DNA of 64,000 nt. Source: Haberlea rhodopensis (Eukaryota > Streptophyta > Magnoliopsida > Lamiales > Gesneriaceae). Position 1 is the first letter of the stretch; every line of letters starts with the position of its first letter. The notes under the pieces were generated by a model, which worked only from the letters and a program-made list of their open reading frames with translations, was not told where the DNA came from and made no database searches. Where the stretch lies: assembly GCA_907163345.1 (NCBI GenBank), contig CAJQUN010000170.1:1240001-1304000 (forward strand). Direction: 5' to 3'. Of this stretch, positions 35,640 through 49,500 are shown piece after piece. Made by a program: the position numbers and the translations under genes.

Positions 35640-38610
35640 TTAAAGTTTCTCAACTTGGACGTTGACTCCAAATTCAGGCAGTATAACCAATTTAAACACA
35701 GGAGAATGCCGGTATGTCGCAGCCAAAGAGAAGCTAAACTTGGCAAGAACGAGAGACAAAATGATCTTCAATTCCATCATAGCAAAGTTCTGTCCCAAGC
35801 ATGTTCGAGCCCCGACTCCGAATGGCATATAAGCTTGTGGAATCTTGCAGGCTCCCGCGATCCCATTGGCAAATCTATCTGGCTTGAAACGAGGAGCATC
35901 TGATCCCCACAGATCTTGATGCTGATGAAGTATAGGTATCGGAATCTGAATATTTACACCTTTTGGGACATGAATTTCTTTGAATGTTATGCCTTGCAAA
36001 GCTTCTCTGACCACAAAGGCTACAGGGGGGTATAGGCGTAATGTTTCTTGAATCACCATAGTTAGCTGCAAGTCGAATGGGAAAGTTCACAATCCAGTGC
36101 ATATTTATTATGTATTTGCATGAGATATTTCACAATCCAGTGCATATTTATTATGCATATGCATGAGATGACATGGAAAAAAATTAATGTTTGAGTTTCG
36201 ACATGACTCGTTTTCTTGACTTTATATCCTCGTCCATATATTTATTTTGCGACTGTGTAATTAGTCTACTCTCTATGGCATGGTTTCATGCTACACATGC
36301 CTAAAAACTGCATATAACAGACATGTGATAGATTGCAAAAATAAAAAGGAGTGGGAAGTTGGAACTTAGATGTTCAAATTTGTACCATTTTCATTTTTCG
36401 GAGCATATCTGCATCTGGGATGTTGCCACCACAGATTTCAAAAACCTCGGCACGAGCACGAGCTTGCCACTCAGGATAAGATGCCAGTGTCATCAAGCAC
36501 CATGATGCCGACATTGCAGTAGTCTCGTGTCCAGCAAAATATATGTTCTTGCAGTTGTCGATGATAAACTTGTTAGTGTCAACTTCTGTAGGTACGTCAC
36601 TGGCATCTCTACTATTCGCAGCTTCGTTGAGTATCAGTTGTAGGAGGTCTTTCTTGCTGTCATTGAATTCATTGCGTTCTTTAACAACCTCGAGTATCAT
36701 TGCGTCTATTTCACTCTCAAGTTTCCACATCTCCTTGTTGTGTTTATTTGGAAGGTATCTGCATTAGATTGAACCGTGAGAACATATAATGTCAGATAAG
36801 ATTCTTACAAATGAAAACTAACTCGTATTTTTTCCATTCCTACCCGTCGACTTGATCACATAGATACAAATCAATCAAAGCATTCGGCTTAATAGAAGAT
36901 CTTCAAGAAAATCTTGAAAGGAGCAACGTATTACATATTGTTTGCATCTTTCATCATTTTGTGTAATGTTAACATTCGAATCTTGTTAAAAGTGTTTACA
37001 ATCTCATTCTGATCATATACAATACTGGTGGATAAGTTGGCGAAAAGACTTAGGGGAGTGAAATATACATAATGATCCTTCAGTATACATGAAAATCATA
37101 CATATTTCACATAAAGAATTGAAAAAAGAGGGCGTCCGTCGTTACTGACTTCCCCCTTCTTCAGTCAACAATCATATTTGAAGTATACAAACTTTTCGTA
37201 CCTTAATCCTGGAACTCCGACAACCCCTCTTGACATAACTCTTTGAAGGGTATGAAGTTTAGAGAATATCTTTTCCCCTTTTGCATAGCTGCTGCCAAAG
37301 CAAGTTCTTGAAATTATATCCGCAGACAACATTCGCAAATCCTCATCTACTTTGATCTCCAATTTTCCTCCCAAATCGCCTGTTTTGGTCTCCCAGCTTT
37401 CCAACATTATTGAGGTTGATTCAGCCATCATCTTCACCATGCCCTGCAAAAATCATATGTCATAATCGATGTTCAATATCTAATGCTACCAGTCCAAGAA
37501 ACAAATGAAATCGTGTTTTTTACCATCTTATGGTAATCATATTGGGGGATTTGTAGAGACATGTTCCGAGAAAACAACAGCTTTAACTTATAATTTAGTT
37601 TGCCATAGGCACAGTATAAATACTAACAATGTAAACAAGTAACATTGGCTCATCTAAGTTCATGTTGTTACTTGTTGAACGAGAAGTACACTACCTTAAC
37701 TTTATCCATATAGAATTCAGGTGCGATAATCTTCCTTGGTGAGCCCAATAAAGTCCGTTCGAAGTTAAGATGCCTCGACCGAGCAAAGGGCCCCGATCCG
37801 TTGAAAGATAAGTAGGCTTCCCCAGGTTCAATGAGGTGCAAAGGCTCACTTCCTTTACCATATCTGGATCCGTAACACACAATATCTGTATATTCCCCGT
37901 GGCATACACAAATATCGACCCTGTAATTACACTGTTGGTCATTTCATTATGTAGGTAGCTTATACATTAATACATATATATACATTTATATATTCGTATA
38001 CACTCAGCATAACACGAACTCAGGCCTATGTCGTGGAAACAAAGAGCTTCAACACTAAACAAGAGCAACTCGTTACCTAGTTAAAAGTATATGCTTACAG
38101 CAAAGTCAAAATGGATGTACTTTTGGTAATTTGAAAACCGTATAATTTATAAAGAATAAATATTAAAAAACGATTGTATTCCTGAAAATACAAACAAATG
38201 GGGTGGATTTGGAGATCTATACAAATCGGAGAACACAGTTCAGGCATCACTCCACGTATCTGTTTCTCAGTAGTAATACTGAAACTTTATACTTCACGAT
38301 CAACTAAGGAATACTAAAAAATCACAACATACCATATTCATTTGTCCCACTGCACAAGATGTGGGAGAGCAGTGGATGGCCATGAGTGATACTTCTCCAC
38401 AGAATCTGTTGATTTGTTGATCAGATTTTCCTGAACTCGATTGTGAATCTTCTTGATTTCAGCTATATTTCCATATAAAAGCGAAGGCAAAGGCCCTCTC
38501 AACCCTTGTTTCAAAAGCTTCGATCTTAGTCTTTTGGGCTTCCACAAGTAGGAATCCAAAAGTTTGGAAAATAACAAGAAACACCCACAAACAATTAGTG
38601 AGAAAATCAT
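35640..38610 (-). pseudogene. CYP714-like cytochrome P450, five exons, broken by two single-base frameshifts
   Basis: Exons are 38610-38333, 37920-37695, 37443-37202, 36758-36386 and 36065-35640 (TAA). They imply a product of about 514 residues, normal for the family. An N-terminal anchor (MIFSLIVCGCFLLF) predicts ER attachment. The I-helix AGHETT, ExxR as ETLR, FKPDRF and the heme loop FGVGARTCLG are all intact. One extra base in an A run at 38341-38343 puts TGA at the end of exon 1. One missing base in an A run at 37736-37737 breaks exon 2 at 'WAHQ'. The two shifts cancel, but the stop lies between them. Known CYP714 enzymes oxidise gibberellins or triterpenoids; this substrate is unknown. 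Either a recent pseudogene or an intact gene with consensus errors is possible. Confidence 0.85.
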
Positions 38611-39502
38611 CGCAGCGCTTTCCCTTTAATTTTGATGCTTCTGCTTCAAGTGATCTACAAATTCTTTATCTCGCGTAAGTATGTGCGCACGTTACTTTAT
38701 CTACTACTAATAATAATAAATAATTATTATTGCTACTAGAATTTATATATTACGTTAGAGGCGGTCAAGCTTTCTGTCCACAGTTTTATTGAATCTCCGT
38801 TGTAAAATGTACACGTTATTATTATTATTAAAACCACATGTGTCTGTCTTGACGGAGGTTAGACAGACACCCGTTTATTATTAAGTAAATAAAGGAATTA
38901 TACGGGAGGGGACTAAGTAAACACCTCAGCAGCAAATTACAAAATTTAGCTTTTAAATCTAACAAAGGGCAAACAAATTCTATCTAATTTGCAAAGGCCA
39001 CGAAGTTTCGAGTCCATCACTTTTTCAGGTGATACAATCGCTCCCCGAAGGCTCCCTTGGCTAGCTCATCTGCCTGAATTCCCTTCATGAAAAATGAGTA
39101 ATCTGAATAGGAAAATCTAGTACTGGATTTGTTGATCTTGTATAATCAACATTACATTTTCATGTAGAAAATTAAAGACCTCATTGTATAATTATTTTCT
39201 TGAGCTAATAACAGAGAACCTTTTAACTTCGATTCTTGTAATTTTCCATAGCAAGATATAATAATCTACCCGAATAGATGGACCGCATATCGTCAGAAAT
39301 TAAATATGGCTAGAAGAACATAAAAGAAGTATCTAAGCGCAATACATACGATTTCAAGTGCAAAATGTTAGAGCAACAGCACAGTGCATTGAGTGTTGCT
39401 GGGAAACATAGCTGCAAATATACTCACAACTATGAGTCTAAAGTAACTTCAATTGGATATGAAAATTTTCAAATATAACAAGAAGAATATAAAAAAGAAA
39501 AT
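38611..39502. other. Intergenic: promoter side of the P450, 3' flank of the L37a gene
   Basis: AT-rich; an AAT/TTA microsatellite-like stretch occurs at 38705-38730 and 38817-38830. No gene or TE ends were recognised. Confidence 0.45.
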
Positions 39503-41308
39503 CTAATTCTCAGTCTGCTCCCTCAGCCTTCTGATGGTGCTTCCTAACCGTTACGGCACTAGCGGTGCTGCGACAAAGATAGATGGGAGTGTCAAGTTTA
39601 GGAAACATATATGTTGAATAAAAAAGACAGTAAGCGTTAGTGCAAGATTCTTACTTCAATGTGTAAGCACCTCCGGCTTTCACCTTGCCGCAGTCCTTAC
39701 AACCCCAAATGCCAACAGCTTTCCTCTTCACAGCGTACTGTAGGCATAACATTATATTCAGAAGAAGCATGCGTGATAGACCAAATTCACCATAGATGAA
39801 AAACATTATGGACGACTTCTCTTGCATTATTATTGGGTTTCGGTTCACGATATTCAGTGTCACTTTGATTCAGCATAACAATAATTGATAAGTGCATATT
39901 AGATTTTGAGTCTGAGGAAAAAAGATTTCTTCTTCTTCATAATTTACGATCTGAGAGGAACATCAATGTTTTTTTTTTATACTTTTTCATCAATATATAC
40001 ACTATATAAGATATTTGTTGTTCAAATTGTAAGTTTGGCAGAAGCCATGAACTTCTAATTCGTACCTTGCCACAGAATTCACAGAAGTACTTGCTATGCT
40101 GACTAACTTCCATCTTCTTAATCTGCTTTCTCAAACTAGCACCATAACGGGTTCCTGAAATGTTGCACATACTAATCAATCACTGCCAGCGTAACATAGG
40201 AAGCAAATGTCGAGTTCAATTGCAAAGTTGTCCCACAGGTGCACCAGAAAAACAGCAGTCTATAAAATCACTATGATTTGAATTGGAGTACGGAAAAGAC
40301 TTTACTATTATTGGACTCTTGTTATCAAACTACCCTTCCGAGAAGAAAAAGAAAGTAGCAAACTTGAATTCAAAAGCATTCAAAATCAGTGATGATTCAT
40401 TAGTTTCATAACTGATAAAAAAAACTAGTCACTATCAATAATGCTTTTAAATAAAAAGACAAATTATCTTGTACAACAACATACCATATTTTCCGACAAT
40501 GCCAACCTTCTTGGTTCTCTTTGCCTGAAAAAGAAAGTAAACTTTGAACAAAATCAAACAAAACCTTGATTCGTCAAACATGCAAAAAAATGTTAAACTT
40601 GAGCAATCAGGGATCAACAACGAGCTAATACTCACTATTTAACAAGAAAGACAAGCTACAAAAACTGTAAGGCCATGGTTCACGTGAAAGCCCACAAAGA
40701 TTCAAAGGGAGTACGACCATGATGAAATTCACCACCTTCCCTTTTTTTCGGCATGACTGCCTTCCAATAAGTAATGAAGAATAACTGAGTAGGCGAAGAT
40801 AAATAAGAGGTGCATATTGATTACAATAAGCTATATTCCAAATCTAAAAGCCAGAAAACACATGTTCTAGTAATTCTCAATATGCCCCATTGACCTCGGA
40901 ATTTGAACACATCAAGCTACACAACTACGAACTGAACAATTGAACAAGAAATAATAAATAAAATCAATCTTTTCCAGTAGCAGACACAAAGAGATGGGTG
41001 AAGGTAAAATTCAAAAACGTCAAAATGAAAATAAAACTGATTAACGTCAGTTAACGTTTTACATCCCACACACGGGTTCGCATTAAACTCACACAATAAC
41101 GCCATTACACAGCCGAGTACCAGAAATTTATATAACCCACAGCTCCGAATACAGAGAATAACAATCATCAAAGCAACTCACTGGTAATTGCTTCACATAC
41201 ACAGAAACCAGCAGTGCTAAACATAGAAGTAAGCAAAATGTAAAGCCATTCACAAGAAACTTCTCCACATAATCATAATAATTGGTGGTTAGCGGGATAG
41301 ATTACCAT
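39503..41308 (-). CDS. RPL37A: Large-subunit ribosomal protein L37a (eL43), five exons, last exon frameshifted as read
   Basis: Exon 1 holds only the ATG (41308-41306), a known layout for this gene. Then come 40524-40485, 40154-40066, 39737-39655 and 39567 onward, all in phase. The zinc-ribbon cysteines are present (CEFCGK and CKDCGK). After 'TASAVTVR' the frame as read gives an unrelated tail and stops at 39510, making 90 aa. Dropping one T of the pair at 39541-39542 restores the family's conserved basic C-terminus, a TAG at 39503 and the standard 92 residues. L37a is a zinc-binding protein of the 60S subunit. Its extreme conservation makes a consensus error, or a dispensable paralogue, likelier than a functional variant. 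The promoter carries ribosomal-protein-type elements. Confidence 0.92.
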
Positions 41309-41372
41309 CGCAGATCAGTGACGATAGAACGAATCAAAGAACTGAGACAGCCCCGCTTGATATCAATCGTGT

Positions 41373-41496
41373 GTTTATATAATGGCCTCCAGTGATGTTG
41401 AGTGCCCTAGATTGTGGAAGACGGTTGATTGTTTGTTGGGCTTTTTAAACTAGGCCCAATTGATCTTCATCTTCAATAAATGCAAATTAATGGGCC
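41373..41496 (-). promoter_or_regulatory. RPL37A promoter: TATA box and three site II elements
   Basis: A minus-strand TATATAA-type box lies near 41373-41382, about 65-75 bp upstream of the ATG. TGGGCY site II motifs lie at 41437-41442 (tgggct), 41453-41458 (ggccca, reverse) and 41491-41496 (tgggcc). Such clusters are typical of plant ribosomal-protein promoters and are bound by TCP factors. Confidence 0.65.
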
Positions 41497-43532
41497 TTGT
41501 CAAAGTCCCTAGGCCTTGAGTTGGTTTTGATAAAGGGTTTTAAAAGGGATAATTACATAAAAGTATAAATTATAAAACAACAATTTAATTAGGTCGGTAA
41601 GAAAACAATAGTACACTAAAAGTCAAAGCATGAAATTTTTTATTTATAGAACGGTCCATTCTTACATTTTAAATTTAAAAGGGACTTTTGATGGACTATA
41701 ACATCCATGATGTATAATTTTCTGTGCTCATTTGTTGTACCATTTCCCCTAATGACCTGATCCTTCGTAAAAATGGTATCAGAGAAACGTTCGTCTCCTC
41801 TCTAAAGGTGATACACTGATGTAATAAATGTTATAAATATTTCCAGGATTAAATAAAGGCTTTTGTCCAAGCGTGTTATCTCTCGTCTTATTCTTGATCA
41901 AATATCTAGATAAAACATCTTACACTTGGTGTACAAAACAACCAATGTTGTGCTGCATATTCCGTTGAAGAAGCCACTGTAGAAACATCGATTGCTATCG
42001 TGTGGTTGGTGGTGAAGAACCATCGAATGCCTGACGGCATTCCGGTCAAAACGAGGTACTATTTAGATTTAAGATTTTTAGTTAATTATGCGAAAGCATG
42101 TTGTGCCTGATATGGTCGTAATGGACTAATTCCATAATAATTAGGAAGGTTCATTCGATGGAAATAGGGGTTTTGGAGTTGTTTGCAAAATTCTAAAACA
42201 TAAAGGATTATTATGGTCTTTCTAACTATATTTGGACTAACGTGAACTAGTGTTTTTTTTTGGACTAAATTGAATACTTGTTTACCAATTAGTACCAGCT
42301 TGTAATTATCCCATTTTAAAACATATTTTTCATACATGTTTCCATATCTTATTTTAGAGTGAAATTTTGTATATAAAAAATTCTTCCGTTAAAAATTTAG
42401 AATATCTCTTTACAATAGCTTGATTATTATATATATTTTTACTAATATTATATTTAGTTTGATTAAAAATAAATAAATTAATTATCATTGATAGAAAAAT
42501 ATTTTAAGAATATCGTCGTAATACTTGAATTTTGATCGTATAGGATTTTTGTGAAAATTTAGTAAAATATGATTTTTAAATAAAAAATTTATTTTATGTC
42601 TTAGATATGGAGTCTTATAAATTGAATATTTTGATGATTTTTAGAAAGAATACTTAGGGTGTGCTTGCAATTGCTTATTAAAGTACTTTTATATTGCTTT
42701 TGCTTAAAATTAAAAAAAAGTTAATTTTAAGCAAAAATATTGGGTGTTTTTTATTAAAATTAAAAAACAGCTTAATAAACTTCAAATTATTACAAAATTG
42801 TCATTACATAAGTAAAAGCAGTGAAAAAATCTCATGACATGCTTATCTGCTTCTGCTTTTATCTACATATTTTTAGAGAAGCAATGTAATAAAACACTCA
42901 AAATCTGCAGTTTTGAAAAGCAATCGCAAACACCCACTCAACAAAAAGTATTCACGAGAGCAATTTTAATAAAAATTGTAATAACAATAATAATAATGAC
43001 TCAGATAATATAAGGCTCAAATAATACATAGTGAAAATATTTATTAATATTGTTTTGGGAAAAATATAGATTATATTTTATTTTTACCAATATATATACA
43101 TATATAAACCGCTTGTATTATACATGATTATGCATATTTATTTATTATTACTCATAATCTTCTCCATAAGTTCTCCACTTTCCTAACAGAACACAGACAC
43201 ACAGAACTCCGTTTCCTTGTATTTACTTCATCTTTCTGCCCCCACACCTCTCTTCTTCTCTATAAGGCGTCCTCATGGTTCCCGCCACTCTCTCCACTCA
43301 CTAGAAACCCTTATTTTACCATTATACTACAGGTAGAATCTGATTGTAATTTCTTAAACAATTCGTTTTTTTATTAATTATGTTACTGTCGTTCAAATTT
43401 TCTTCTCCGCCTTGAACGTGGAAAAATATTGATTTTTTCACTTTATGGTCTTTATTTGATATGTGGATCTTTTAAGGAAGAACAATACAGTTAATTTATT
43501 GGATAGCGGGTTTTCCTCGAAGATTGGAATTT
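41497..43532. other. Intergenic, ending in the eIF4G promoter and 5' UTR
   Basis: AT-rich with no gene until about 43180. 'tggtatcagaga' at 41774 resembles a primer site, but no LTR is recognisable. 43180-43330 is CT-rich, like a plant leader. 'ctacaggtagaatctg' near 43328 looks like a 5'-UTR splice donor, suggesting an intron before the ATG at 43533. Confidence 0.45.
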
Positions 43533-46500
43533 ATGTCACAATATCAATCAAGGGCTGAGAGGAGCGAGTCTACGCAGTACAAGAAAACAGGCCGATCCGT
43601 CAGTTTCAACCAGCAACACCACTTCGGCTCCGGAAGGGGCGGAGGCTCCTCCGCCCCATCCAATACTTTTAATCGCAGGTTATCGCTCATACTTGTGTTT
43701 TATGTAACAAAAGATTATAATCAGGATTATGTTCCGCATGAATTGTATGCTTCGTTAGTATTTTTTGATGATGCATGTGTGCGAGTGTCTGTACATATAT
43801 TTGTAGTTCTAGGGTTTCCGTTTTAAATAGGTTACTGTGATTGATGATGAGTTTTTTGGCCTTTTGGATGTAGTTTCAAGAGGAATAATAGCAGTGCATA
43901 TGTAGGGCAGTTGAGGCCGAGTAAGCCCGAACGTGAGTACGGATTCTAGTAATCCACCGGTGGTACCTATAGTACAGAATGGTGCACATCAACAGCAGCC
44001 CTCCCTCAGTATGCATCTCTATTGTGGGGTTTTTTTTGGCATAGTTATATTTTATAAACCTAACGATCGGCGACATCTTTAATTCAGTGTCAAATCTTTC
44101 AACATAACATGAGTCACTATAGTTGTTCGAGTAATATCGCGAAAGTGATATTAAATCATGTTGTCATTCATTTCTTGTTTTGGTTTTCTGATTAACTTTG
44201 TTTTTAATATTGTTCTAGGGACATCTGATGCTCCAATTCCAAATCCCGGCATGCCTTCCATTGTCAAGCAGACGGATGCCTCAAATCCAAATATCATCGA
44301 TACTGATCCTATTAGCGTTTCTGCTTCAGCTCCTGTTTCTACTGTTGTTTCTGACTCCCAGTCTGTGGCAACGCCTCCAAAGGGTATGGCCAACTGATGA
44401 TATTGTAGATTTTTAGCCGTTAAAAATGTTTTCAAATTATGTTTGCTGGAATATCATATGAAGTCAGCTTTTACTCTCTCTATATCGGTTCATGTTTTCT
44501 ACCTTTTTTCTACTTATTAGCTCGAGGAGATGCATCTAGGTCATTTTCCCTACAATTTGGGTCCATAAGTCCTGGGTTTGTGAATGGAATGCAGGTATGT
44601 AAAGAATGGCGATGTTTTCTTTCAGTCTCATTATATGGTTTTTTCTTGATTCTTGATTCTTGAACTCTGTTTCGTAATGATGGAAGGTGCTATTCCTTGT
44701 ATTTGTAGATACCGGCTCGAACAATCTCTGCCCCTCCAAACTTGGACGAACAAAAGAGAGATAAGGTGTGTGGTTCTTCTCTATGTAGAGTTGCTTACCT
44801 GGCTTATGGTAAAGGTTATTTCCTCTGACAAGTTCGACGAATTGCATGCTTACATCTTTTTGGGTGATAAAATGTTGAGAACGCTCAAAAGTGCATGTAC
44901 ATATTTGATACTGTAGAATAATATTCTGCCCCTTTTTTGTGTATCACAATCTGCTTGCCAAGCATGGAGGGAAGGGAAGGGACTGATACTTTATGAACAT
45001 AGCCTCATACAAAATTGAATAATCTCGATTTCCTTCCCTTATTCTTAATTCAAATCACATCAGAAAGGTTGGCTGTGAAATCTTCATTATCGCAATCCTC
45101 CATCATAGCATTATGGTGGCACCTGGTCTTCATAATTTGTTACCTTTTCTTTTAATTTGTACAATTGCATGAACATGTCTGTACTTCAGAAATTATTTTC
45201 TGGTTTTCTTAGTGAGTTTGTTACCTAGATTCTTAATTTGCTTCGGTTGTTTTCTTTATTGCCGCAAATTTGTTACTTGGCTTTGAATTCTTATATGACT
45301 GGCTCGTCAGGAGACATTAAGGGCTGCTCATGCTGTACCGGTTCCAGCTATACCAAAAAATCATTTTCCAAAGGCAGAAGAAGCAAGGATTGCTGACCAA
45401 CCTAATCCCGGCGAAGCTCAACAAGTGCCCAAATCCAAGAGGGATACACATGTTTCTTCTCCAATACCTGTAACTCAAACTCGGAATTTTTCCTCACATT
45501 CTACCCCCGGTATGCCCGTGCAACTGCCAGTTCATCAGCCCCAGGTTCCTGTTCTTTTTGGTTGCTCTAATCCTCAGATTCAGTCTCAGCCCATGTCAGG
45601 GACGACGTTACCAATGTCAATGCATATGCCCTTACCTATGGGAAATCCTTCCGTGCAGCAGTCGATGTTTGTCCCAGGTCTTCAAGCGCACTCAATGCAA
45701 TCTCAAGGAATGATGCATCAAGAACAAAGCTTGAACTTTTCATCACAATTGGGGCCTCAGATATCTCCTCAGTTGAGGAACATCAGAATAAATATGGCAC
45801 CACAGTTTCCACACCAGCCAGCTGGAAACTACTGTGGTTCTCGCAAAACTGTGAAGATTACCCACCCTGAAACTCACAAGGAGTTGAGGCTTGATGGTTC
45901 ATCTGGTCCGAGGTCACATCTTAATGTGCCTTCTCAATCACAGCCTATTCCATCATTTCCTCCTACTGCCCCAATGAATTATCCTGGTCCCTACGGTGCT
46001 ACCACTCCCCTCTTTTTCCCGTCTGGGAGTTCTGTTCCTCTTAACAGTGCTCAGACTCCTACCTCTTCTCAGTCACCAAGGTTCAATAATCAGGTTAATT
46101 TGCTGACTTTGGATTTTGTGTGGTGCGATATCATTTTCTCAGAATAAACCCATTCTTTTAACACGACTTGTTGCACGGTGTTATATATTGTGTCATGCAA
46201 TAACGGTTTTGCATTGTTTTATGCAGGTTTCAGTGAAACCGGCTGGCATTTCTCATGGGGAGAAAGAGACCTTGCTACCTTCAAGTTCACCTTCTGCTGA
46301 GAAAGGAGAACCTTCAAAACCTTTGAGATCACCAAGGGAAAGTTCTGTTCATGGGCAAAAGGAATTTGAGTCTCCACCTTCAATCTCTTTGCAGATGTCA
46401 AAGCCTAGTTTTGAAAGATGTTCTGAATTTGATACGGCATCAGTTCCTGTCAGTGTAAAGAATGATGTGACCAACTCTACATCTTCTGCTGTGGCTTTTA

Positions 46501-49500
46501 TTGATGATTCAATGTCATGCTGGTTAGCTGATGAAACCATAAATGGAACAGCTATTGTCCCTTATGCCATTAAAGATAAACATAAAATGCCAGGTGACAG
46601 CCGCCAGCAGAATCAGGTATTATTTGGCTTGCTTCTGGTGCAACTGTATATTATTGTCCAATCTTAGCGAGTTTACATAGCCTTTGATCATGATCATGAA
46701 CCATCTTTCTCAGGTTGATGAACAGTCCAGTTCGCCTTCTCGATTGCTAGGAGCCAAAGCACTAGAAGATAAATCTTCTAACATTGATGTGGTCTTGGAA
46801 AGTGCTAAGGAACCATTGTCAAAATCTATACCTATTACTTTGGAAGCTTCCTCTTCTACAAGCAAACGTGCTGGGGGAGGAAAGCCAGTGGAATCTTCTG
46901 AAAGTTTCGGCTCTAAAGGTGTGAATAACAGACAGGCAAAGCCTGAGGAAATGGGGAGAAAGGAACATAGAGAAGCAATATTATTTGAAAGTTCTATACC
47001 TGATAAGCATGGTTTTGAAGCATCTTTCCAATCTGGTTCTGTAGAGTCTTTACAAATCATGGGTAAATCTGAAGAGATCTTTGATCAAGAGGTAAAGACT
47101 GCATCTGGTGGTTTATTGGAACAATCAAAGCAAAGTCCAGAAGAGTCTTTATGCCATTGCTCTGATGATGTTCAGGCGGGTGACAATTTAGCTGCATCTA
47201 CATGCATGACTGATGGAGGAAATGGCAAGAGTTCCATGCCGAAGAATGATTTATGTAAACGGGATGACAAAACCTCTACTTCAGATGCACCAGTAAGTGT
47301 GCCTGATATGACAGATGCCAGAGAAACCACTGTTATTGTGGATCAGGAGTCTTCACCTTTGATAGATCCAATTTCTTCTGCTGATGGTATGAAACGGGAA
47401 AATGAAGATATTGAAAATAATAGTAGTGGCTCGGATTATCCTTCTCTGTCAAGTATCAAGGAGAAGGTATTTTCAGACCCTGATGCAGCCAAAAGTACTC
47501 TTCCTAGAGGGAGGAAGAAACTAAAAGATCTGTTTAGAAAGGCAGAAGCGGCTGGCACAAGTTCTGATCTTTATATGGCATACAAGGGGCATGAGGAAAA
47601 GAAAGAAACTGAAATCTCTGTAGTGGGCACACGGAATACCTCGAGTATTAGCGTGAAGCAAACATCTATTGGTGCATCTCTAGATAATGCTAGACCACGT
47701 GAGGAGTCTGCTCAAAGCGAAATGGAGCCAGATGATTGGGAAGACGCCGCAGATATTTCCATTCCAAAGTTGGAAACCTCCAGGAATAAAAATCAGGGTG
47801 GCAATGGAGATACAAATGGATTAATTACTAATAGGTATTCCCGAGATTTTCTCATCAAATTTGCCGAGCATTGGACTGATCTTCCGGAGAGTTTTGAAAT
47901 TACTTGCGATATGCTTGATTTGTTGATGGTCTCTGGTATAAATGCTTTGCATGAGCCATATCCTAGTCCTGGTCGAAATATCGACAGGTCTATCGGAGGT
48001 TCCAGATCTGACCGTCGTGGAAGTGGCATGGCAGAAGAATACAAATGGAGTAAATTGCCTGGGCCACCTATGCTAGGACGAGGAGATGGGCGAGGAAATG
48101 TAGGTTATGCTGGTAATATTGTTGGGTTTCCACCTGGCCAAGGAGGTAACTATGGTGTTCCAAGGAACCCACGGTCTGTGACACCATTTCAGTATGCTGG
48201 GGGAATTCTCTCTGGGCCAATGCAGGGCCCTCAAGGAGGCATGCAAAGATACAATTCTGATTCTGAAAGATGGCAGCGTGGAACTGGTTTTCAGAAAGGT
48301 TTGATGCCCTCTCCTCCATCACCATTGCAGATGATGCACAAAGCGGAAAATAAATATGAAGTAGGTAAAGCTTCAGATGAGGAAGAGGCTAGACAAAGGC
48401 AGTTGAAGGCTATTTTAAACAAGCTTACTCCACAAAACTTTGAAAAACTATTTGAGCAAGTAAAACAAGTTGGCATTGACAATGTTGTCACTTTGTCTGG
48501 GGTTATCTCGCAGATTTTTGATAAAGCTTTGATGGAACCCACCTTTTGTGAGATGTATGCCAACTTCTGCTCTCACCTTGCTGCTGATTTACCTGATTTG
48601 AGTGTGGAGAATGAGAAAGTCACTTTCAAGAGATTACTCCTTAACACATGCCAGGAAGAATTTGAGAGAGGGGAAAGAGAGGAAGAAGAGGCAAATAGAG
48701 CTGTTGAGGAAGGTGAAGCTAAACAGACAATTGAAGAGAGGGAGGAGAAGAGACTTCGAGCAAGAAGACGCATGTTGGGGAATATTAGGCTAATTGGAGA
48801 ACTGTACAAGAAGAGAATGTTGACTGAGAGAATCATGCATTCCTGCATTCATAAGTTGTTGGGTCAGTATGAGAATTCGGATGAGGAAAATATTGAAGCC
48901 TTGTGTAAATTAATGAGCACAATTGGGGATATGATCGATCATCACAATGCAAAGGAGCACATGGATGCCTATTTTGATGTTATGCTGCGGATGTCAAATA
49001 ACATGAACCTGTCTTCCAGAGTAAGATTTATGCTGAAAGACATCATTGATCTAAGAAAGAATAACTGGCAGCAGAGAAGGAAAGTTGAAGGTCCTAAAAA
49101 GATTGAGGAAGTTCACAGAGATGCTGCTCAAGAGCGCCATGCACAAGCTAGCAGGCTGGCTCGTGCTCCGAGCTTCGGCAGTTCTGTTAGAAGGGGTCCC
49201 CCTACTGGATTTTACCCATCGAGTTCCTGGTATGTTATCCTCTCCAAACTCCCAGATGGGTGGTTTCCGGGCTCTTCCACCCCAGCTACGAGCTTCTGGA
49301 TATCAGGATGTTCGGTTAGAGGCCTGTGAGAACCGGACTATGTCAGTTCCTCTGCCTCAAAGGCCCCTTGGTGATGATTCCATGACTCTTGGACCCCAAG
49401 GTGGTCTTGCCAGAGGAATGGCTTTTAGAGGGCAGCCATCAGCACCTAACATTTCTGTGACTGAGGTACCGAGTCCTGCAGATGCACGGGAGAGTTGGGT

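Noticed and set aside
41774..41785. Primer-binding-site-like TGGTATCAGAGA
   Set aside because: No LTR, purine tract or retroelement coding sequence was found near it, so an element cannot be supported.
43524..43532. Alternative non-ATG start for eIF4G nine bases upstream
   Set aside because: The ATG at 43533 (MSQYQSRAE) matches the plant eIF4G start; there is no reason to prefer an upstream TTG.
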